Positions 14,126 through 18,139 of a stretch of DNA of 18,139 bases are shown here, piece after piece. A program made the translations under genes and the position numbers. Source of the DNA: Betaproteobacteria bacterium (GTDB taxonomy: Bacteria; Pseudomonadota; Gammaproteobacteria; Burkholderiales; Burkholderiaceae); the NCBI GenBank assembly GCA_009921765.1, contig RFXC01000069.1, positions 1 to 18,139 of the forward strand, read 5' to 3'. The notes beneath the pieces are model-generated. The model was not told where the DNA came from, ran no database searches, and worked only from the letters and a program-made list of their open reading frames with translations. Each line of letters opens with the position of its first letter. Positions within the stretch are counted from its first letter, which is position 1.

Positions 14126-14808
14126 ATAGCCCCGGATAGCATCCTCACCAGATCGACGGTCGGGCGGCCGGTGGCCGCCTCGATCGCGCTCTGGTGAACC
14201 GGCAGGTTGGTGCACTCCAGCACAATCGTTCTCACCGCCGGATCGCGGGTCACCAGCGCAAGCGCCGCGCTCACCACGGCCCGTTCAGCTTCCTCGAAAT
14301 CCATATGCTCATCATCATTGATGATGCACTGGTAAAACCCACTGTCTTCCGAAATGCCCTGCACGGGCGTGCCGAGTGGCACCGTCGCTGCGGCGAGCAC
14401 GTCGCTATCGAGCGATTCGGCATTGAAGGTGAGAATGCCCGGGGCGTCTGCTGACGCACAGGCAAGCAGCGCCGAACTCAGTACGGGCACGGGAAGCGCT
14501 GACTGCAATGCATGCTGAAAGCGCGCCAGAAAACCGCAACTGGTACCGATCCGCGTGGCGCCTCGATTGACCAGCGCCCAACCGGCTTCGATGAAGGGTG
14601 CGAGCAAACTGGCGTCAGCCTCCTTGACCACCCTGCGCGCCGACGCCCCGGTCACCACCTGATAGAGCGGCTCGATGCCGTGCCGCCGAAAGCTGTCGGG
14701 GTGGCCGATGTCACCGGGCGGTCGCGGAAAGCGGGTATCGAGCATGAGAATACCGACCCGTTGCGACGCATGGGCCAGCGAACCGACAGGCGAGGTGGTT
14801 GCCTGCAC
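14122..14808 (-). CDS. Asp/Glu racemase superfamily protein
   Basis: This 228-residue cytoplasmic protein belongs to the aspartate/glutamate/hydantoin racemase superfamily, which uses two cysteines as acid/base pair. The likely pair is C91 in [12 protein letters not shown] and C199 in [11 protein letters not shown]. The N-terminus [18 protein letters not shown] is typical of a subgroup whose true reaction is not well defined; relatives include amino-acid racemases, maleate isomerase and arylmalonate decarboxylase. Translation begins at a GTG at 14808, supported by AAGGAG at the complement of 14817-14822. The gene is divergent from the TRAP receptor gene with about 100 bases between, and its stop overlaps that of the cold-shock gene. 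It may act on the solute brought in by the TRAP system (inference). Confidence 0.88.
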   Translation of the reverse strand: MQATTSPVGSLAHASQRVGILMLDTRFPRPPGDIGHPDSFRRHGIEPLYQVVTGASARRVVKEADASLLAPFIEAGWALVNRGATRIGTSCGFLARFQHALQSALPVPVLSSALLACASADAPGILTFNAESLDSDVLAAATVPLGTPVQGISEDSGFYQCIINDDEHMDFEEAERAVVSAALALVTRDPAVRTIVLECTNLPVHQSAIEAATGRPTVDLVRMLSGAI

Positions 14809-14907
14809 GCGGGTTTCTCCTTGACGGGTATGCGGCGCAGTGTGCCATGATTGCGCGTCTCAACCGTACCGGCATCCACCAGTCGCCGGACCTTCCAGGA
14901 GTTGCCG

Positions 14908-15876
14908 ATGAAGCCCCGTTTCCTGCTTGCGATGGCTGGGTTTGCCGTCGCGTCGACCGTCTCCGCCCAGACCAAATGGGATCTGCCTGCCGCCTATCCG
15001 GCGGGCAACTACCACACGCAGAACATTCAGCAGTTCGCCGATGAGGTGGACAAGGCTAGCGGCGGCGCGCTCAAGATCACCGTGCACGCCAACGCTTCGC
15101 TCTTCAAAGCGCCCGAGATCAAGCGGGCGGTCCAGGGTGGGCAGGCCCAGGCTGGCGAAATTCTGCTCGCCAACTTCCAGAATGAGTGGCAATTGTTTGG
15201 TGCCGACGGGCTGCCCTTCCTTGCCGACAGCTTTGATCAGGCCAACAAGCTCTACAAGGCGCAGCGTCCGTTCCTCGAGAAGAAGCTGGGCGAGCAGGGG
15301 ATGATGTTGCTCTACGCGGTGCCCTGGCCGCCGCAGGGCATTTATGTGAAGAAGCCGATCAATTCGGCGGCCGACTTGAAGGGTGTGAAATGGCGCGCTT
15401 ACAGCCCTGCCACCGCGCGAATTGCTGAACTGGTTGGCGCGCAGCCAGTCACTGTTCAGGCGGCAGAGCTGTCGCAGGCGATGGCCACCGGCGTGGTGGA
15501 AAGCTACATGTCGTCGGGCTCCACCGGGTATGACACCAAGACCTATGAGCACATCAAGTACTGGTATGACACCCAGGCTTGGCTCCCCAAAAACGCGGTG
15601 ATCATGAACCGCGCAGCGTTCGAGAAACTGGCGCCCAATGTGCGAGATGCGGTACTGAAGGCAGCCTCGGCGGCGGAATCCCGCGGCTGGCAGCTGGCGC
15701 AAAGCAAGAACGATGAATACATCGATCTGCTGAAGAAAAATGGCATGAACATCGTGTCGCCGCCTGCGCAGCTCAAATCCGACATGCAGAAGGTGGGCGA
15801 GACCATGCTGAAGGAATGGCTGGACAAGGCCGGCGCCGAAGGTAAGGCGCTGGTGGACGCGTACCGCAAGCTCTGA
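14908..15876 (+). CDS. dctP: TRAP transporter periplasmic substrate-binding protein (DctP family)
   Basis: This is a 322-residue extracytoplasmic receptor. The signal peptide MKPRFLLAMAGFAVASTVSA is cleaved before QTKWD. Family features include KITVHANASLFKAPEIKRAV, the helix with GQAQAGEILLANF, and R163 in LKGVKWRAYSP, the position of the arginine that contacts the substrate carboxylate in DctP proteins. The segment QAAELSQAMATGVVESYMSS is also diagnostic. AGGAG at 14897-14901 supports the start at 14908; the in-frame start at 14851 would add a non-signal extension. The small and large membrane genes follow immediately, giving a complete TRAP system. The ligand is likely an organic acid, but its identity is unknown. 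The symbol denotes the family only. Confidence 0.94.
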   Translation: MKPRFLLAMAGFAVASTVSAQTKWDLPAAYPAGNYHTQNIQQFADEVDKASGGALKITVHANASLFKAPEIKRAVQGGQAQAGEILLANFQNEWQLFGADGLPFLADSFDQANKLYKAQRPFLEKKLGEQGMMLLYAVPWPPQGIYVKKPINSAADLKGVKWRAYSPATARIAELVGAQPVTVQAAELSQAMATGVVESYMSSGSTGYDTKTYEHIKYWYDTQAWLPKNAVIMNRAAFEKLAPNVRDAVLKAASAAESRGWQLAQSKNDEYIDLLKKNGMNIVSPPAQLKSDMQKVGETMLKEWLDKAGAEGKALVDAYRKL

Positions 15877-16385
15877 TGCGATCGGCGCTTGACCGCCTCT
15901 ATGACAGCGCAGCCGCCCTGGCTGCGCTTTTCATGGTGGCACTCCTCGGGATGGTGCTCACCTCCATCCTGGGGCGGGAACTCGGTTTCCATGTGCGTGG
16001 CACCGACGCGTACGCGGGCTATTTCATGGCGGCAAGCGGCTTTCTGGCGCTCGCCCACACGCTCAAGCGCGGCGAGCATATCCGCGTCACGCTGTTGACC
16101 TCGCGGCTGCGCGGTTCTGCGCTGAGGCGTCTGGAACTGTTTGCCCTGGGGCTCGCGAGTCTGCTGAGCCTGCTGCTCGCCTACTACAGCGTGCGGCTCT
16201 GCTGGCAGTCCAGGCTCTTCAATGACATTTCCACCAGCAATGATGCAACGCCGCTCTGGATCCCGCAGCTCTCGATGGCGGTGGGTGCGGTCATCCTGTT
16301 CATCGCGCTGGTCGATGAGTGGGTGCTCGAGTTTCGCGGGCAACGCCGCACGGCGGGGCCGGATCAGCCCCTGCACAATGAGTAA
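15876..16385 (+). CDS. dctQ: TRAP transporter small permease (DctQ family)
   Basis: This is a 169-residue inner-membrane protein with four hydrophobic segments: AALAALFMVALLGMVLTSIL near 13-32, a second around 47-62, LFALGLASLLSLLLAYYSV near 88-106, and a fourth around 128-147. The conserved pattern RGTDAYAGYFMAASGFLALAHTLKRGEHIRV matches DctQ proteins in its second helix and following loop. The ATG overlaps the dctP stop by one base (TGATG), showing tight coupling. It ends six bases before the large permease. The role is assembly with DctM in sodium- or proton-driven uptake. The symbol denotes the family only. Confidence 0.93.
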   Translation: MRSALDRLYDSAAALAALFMVALLGMVLTSILGRELGFHVRGTDAYAGYFMAASGFLALAHTLKRGEHIRVTLLTSRLRGSALRRLELFALGLASLLSLLLAYYSVRLCWQSRLFNDISTSNDATPLWIPQLSMAVGAVILFIALVDEWVLEFRGQRRTAGPDQPLHNE

Positions 16386-16391
16386 TCCCCT

Positions 16392-17693
16392 GTGAATGAC
16401 TTGTTGATCACCGGCCTCCTGATCCTCACACTCTTTCTCATTCTGGGGTCGGGTGTCTGGATCGGCCTGTCGCTCTCGGGCGTGGCCTGGGTGGGCATGC
16501 AGCTCTTCAGCAGCCGCCCGGCGGGCGATGCCATGGCGGTCACCATCTGGGGCTCGTCATCGAGCTGGACGCTCACTGCGCTGCCGCTCTTCATCTGGAT
16601 GGGCGAGATCCTGTTTCGCACGCGCCTCAGCCAGGACATGTTCCATGGGCTCGCGCCCTGGCTGCAGTCGCTCCCCGGGCGGTTGCTGCACACCAACGTG
16701 GCGGGCTGCACTATTTTTGCTGCGGTATCGGGGTCGTCGGCAGCCACCTGCGCCACCATCGGCAAGATGACGCTCCCGGAGCTCAACCGGCGCGGCTATC
16801 CGGAGGGCATGGTGGTGGGAACGCTTGCTGGCGCCGGCACGCTCGGGCTTCTCATCCCGCCCTCTATCATCATGATTGTCTACGGCGTCACCGCCGACGT
16901 GTCGATCGCCAAGCTCTTCATTGCTGGCGTGATTCCGGGCCTGATGCTCGCGGGTCTGTTCTCGGCCTACATCGTTGTCTGGGCGCTCCGTCATCCTGAA
17001 CTGGTGCCCGCCGCCGAACGGCGCTACACCTTCCTGGAAAAGGTCAGGGAATCGCGATCACTCATTCCGGTGGTGTTGCTGATCGCCGCGGTGCTGGGGT
17101 CGATCTATACCGGCATTGCCACGGCGACCGAAGCGGCGGCGGTGGGTGTGGTGGGGTCCCTGGTGCTCTCGGCTTTGCAGGGTACGCTCACCTGGGTGAG
17201 CTTTCGCGAAGCGCTGATGGGTGCCACCCGGCTCTACTGCATGATCGCGCTCATTCTCGCGGGCGCTGCGTTTCTTACCCTCTCGATGGGCTACATCGGC
17301 TTGCCGCGCCATCTGGCGGAGTGGATTGCGGAGCTGGGTCTCAGCCAGTTCGAGTTGATCGCGGTCCTGACCCTGTTCTATATCGTGCTGGGCTGTTTCC
17401 TGGATGGCATCTCCATGGTGGTGCTCACCATGGGGGTCATCATGCCCACGGTCGCCAAAGCCGGGATCGATCCGATCTGGTTTGGCATCTTCATCGTGCT
17501 GGTGGTGGAAATGGCGCAGATCACTCCACCGGTGGGATTCAATCTTTTTGTACTTCAGGGCATGACCGGGCGAGAGCTTCCCTGGATTGCGCGCGTGACG
17601 CTGCCCATGTTTTTTGTGATGGTGTTTGCGGTGCTGCTTCTGTACTGGTTCCCAGGGCTTGCCACCTGGCTGCCGGAACAGATGATGCGCTAG
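16392..17693 (+). CDS. dctM: TRAP transporter large permease (DctM family)
   Basis: This is a 433-residue inner-membrane protein with about a dozen hydrophobic segments. The signature AVSGSSAATCATIGKMTLPE and the following GTLAGAGTLGLLIPPSIIMI are hallmark DctM sequences forming the transport core; a repeat-like counterpart occurs near EMAQITPPVGFNLFVLQGM. Translation appears to begin at a GTG at 16392 with MNDLLITGLL; no strong ribosome binding site is visible, consistent with coupling to dctQ six bases upstream. The gene ends six bases before a converging molybdenum hydroxylase gene. It completes the TRAP uptake system with dctP and dctQ. The symbol denotes the family only. Confidence 0.95.
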   Translation: MNDLLITGLLILTLFLILGSGVWIGLSLSGVAWVGMQLFSSRPAGDAMAVTIWGSSSSWTLTALPLFIWMGEILFRTRLSQDMFHGLAPWLQSLPGRLLHTNVAGCTIFAAVSGSSAATCATIGKMTLPELNRRGYPEGMVVGTLAGAGTLGLLIPPSIIMIVYGVTADVSIAKLFIAGVIPGLMLAGLFSAYIVVWALRHPELVPAAERRYTFLEKVRESRSLIPVVLLIAAVLGSIYTGIATATEAAAVGVVGSLVLSALQGTLTWVSFREALMGATRLYCMIALILAGAAFLTLSMGYIGLPRHLAEWIAELGLSQFELIAVLTLFYIVLGCFLDGISMVVLTMGVIMPTVAKAGIDPIWFGIFIVLVVEMAQITPPVGFNLFVLQGMTGRELPWIARVTLPMFFVMVFAVLLLYWFPGLATWLPEQMMR

Positions 17694-17699
17694 CGCTGC

Positions 17700-18139
17700 T
17701 CAGGCGTTGATCGCTGCCATCAGCCGCTCGCGTGTGAGCGGCAGATCTTTCACCCGGATTCCAAGCGCCTGCTTCAGTGCGTTGCCGATGGCAGCAGCGG
17801 TGGGACCGTGCGCGCATTCGCCAGCGCCGAGTGGCGGCTCATTGGCGGCCTCTATGAGTACAACATCGATGCGAGGTTGCGAAGAGAAGTTCAGAATCGG
17901 GTAGGCCGACCAGTCGGTGCAAAGGGGCCCCTCGGCGCGATCGATTCGCATGGCCTCGAGAAGCGTCCAGCTGCACGCCTGAATCGCACCGCCCTCCAGC
18001 TGGTTGCGTGCGCCGTCGGGGTTGATCACCTCTCCCAGGTCGGCTACGACTGTGAGCTTGCCCACGGTGATGGACTCGCCCACTTCAATGTCGGCTGCGA
18101 CCGCGCACCATGCGCCTGAGTTCTTGTAATGGGCAAAGC
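17700..18139 (-). CDS. Second molybdenum hydroxylase large subunit, C-terminal part
   Basis: This gene is cut by the right edge of the window; 145 C-terminal residues are visible, and the frame is open to the edge, beyond the GTG at 18083. It starts FAHYKNSGAWCAVAADIEVG and continues with LGEVINPDGARNQLEGGAIQ, the conserved C-terminal region of IorB/xanthine-dehydrogenase-like subunits. The active-site glutamate lies in LGAGECAHGPTAAAIGNAL. It is clearly related to the large subunit ending at 12537 (compare TDWSAYPILNF with VDWASYPILRF) but diverged, so it is a paralogue and not a duplicate fragment. It faces the TRAP operon with a six-base gap. Whether it has a Tat signal or its own 2Fe-2S partner cannot be seen. 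Confidence 0.92.
   Translation of the reverse strand, partial: FAHYKNSGAWCAVAADIEVGESITVGKLTVVADLGEVINPDGARNQLEGGAIQACSWTLLEAMRIDRAEGPLCTDWSAYPILNFSSQPRIDVVLIEAANEPPLGAGECAHGPTAAAIGNALKQALGIRVKDLPLTRERLMAAINA

Noticed and set aside
14821..14851. TTGACG and CATGAT as a possible promoter for dctP
   Set aside because: The spacing is 19 bases and the -10 match only four of six, and the -35 overlaps the racemase ribosome binding site; too weak to list as a feature.
1..18139. Search for tRNA, rRNA, insertion sequences, CRISPR repeats or phage genes
   Set aside because: No transposase, integrase, regularly spaced repeats or RNA gene signatures were seen by eye; nearly all sequence is accounted for by the listed genes.

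Overview
The window is dense, high-GC bacterial DNA. It looks like a catabolic and transport region from a betaproteobacterium of the order Burkholderiales (Alcaligenaceae/Comamonadaceae-like). That placement is an inference from three separate Bug-type (TTT family) periplasmic receptor genes, a TRAP transporter, and aerobic ring-attacking oxygenase and molybdenum hydroxylase genes. No tRNA, rRNA, insertion sequence or CRISPR array was seen.

Layout. (1) Positions 1-5524, plus strand: a tightly packed operon with overlapping or nearly touching genes. It encodes the end of an ABC ATPase, a TauC/SsuC-type permease, an amidohydrolase, an FAD-linked oxidase, a Rieske oxygenase and a flavodoxin-fold NAD(P)H oxidoreductase. 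(2) Positions 9508 down to 5531, minus strand: a Bug receptor, a cupin protein, a second Bug receptor, a small membrane-anchored protein of unknown function and an HTTM-like membrane protein. (3) Positions 9820-12537, plus strand and divergent from block 2: a two-gene molybdenum hydroxylase (2Fe-2S subunit plus a Tat-exported large subunit) that ends at a strong hairpin. (4) Positions 13609-12620, minus strand: a third Bug receptor. (5) Positions 13916-14125: a cold-shock protein with a long structured leader. (6) Positions 14808-14122, minus strand: an Asp/Glu-racemase-like protein. (7) Positions 14908-17693, plus strand: a complete TRAP transporter (DctP, DctQ, DctM). (8) Positions 17700-18139, minus strand: the C-terminal end of a second molybdenum hydroxylase large subunit.

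How they may work together (inference): the gene content fits uptake and oxidative breakdown of nitrogen-containing heterocycles or aromatic acids. Uptake would run through the ABC and TRAP systems. Hydroxylation would use the molybdenum enzymes and the Rieske oxygenase, with hydrolytic deamination by the amidohydrolase and flavin-dependent oxidation. The substrate cannot be read from the sequence.

Most notable observations: the amidohydrolase seems to have lost about 30 residues in frame, removing the barrel strand with a conserved active-site histidine while keeping the metal ligands. The cold-shock gene leader carries a 9-bp perfect long-range stem ending just before its ribosome binding site. 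The divergent region 9509-9819 holds a good sigma-70 promoter and a repeated GCCTGTCA element.
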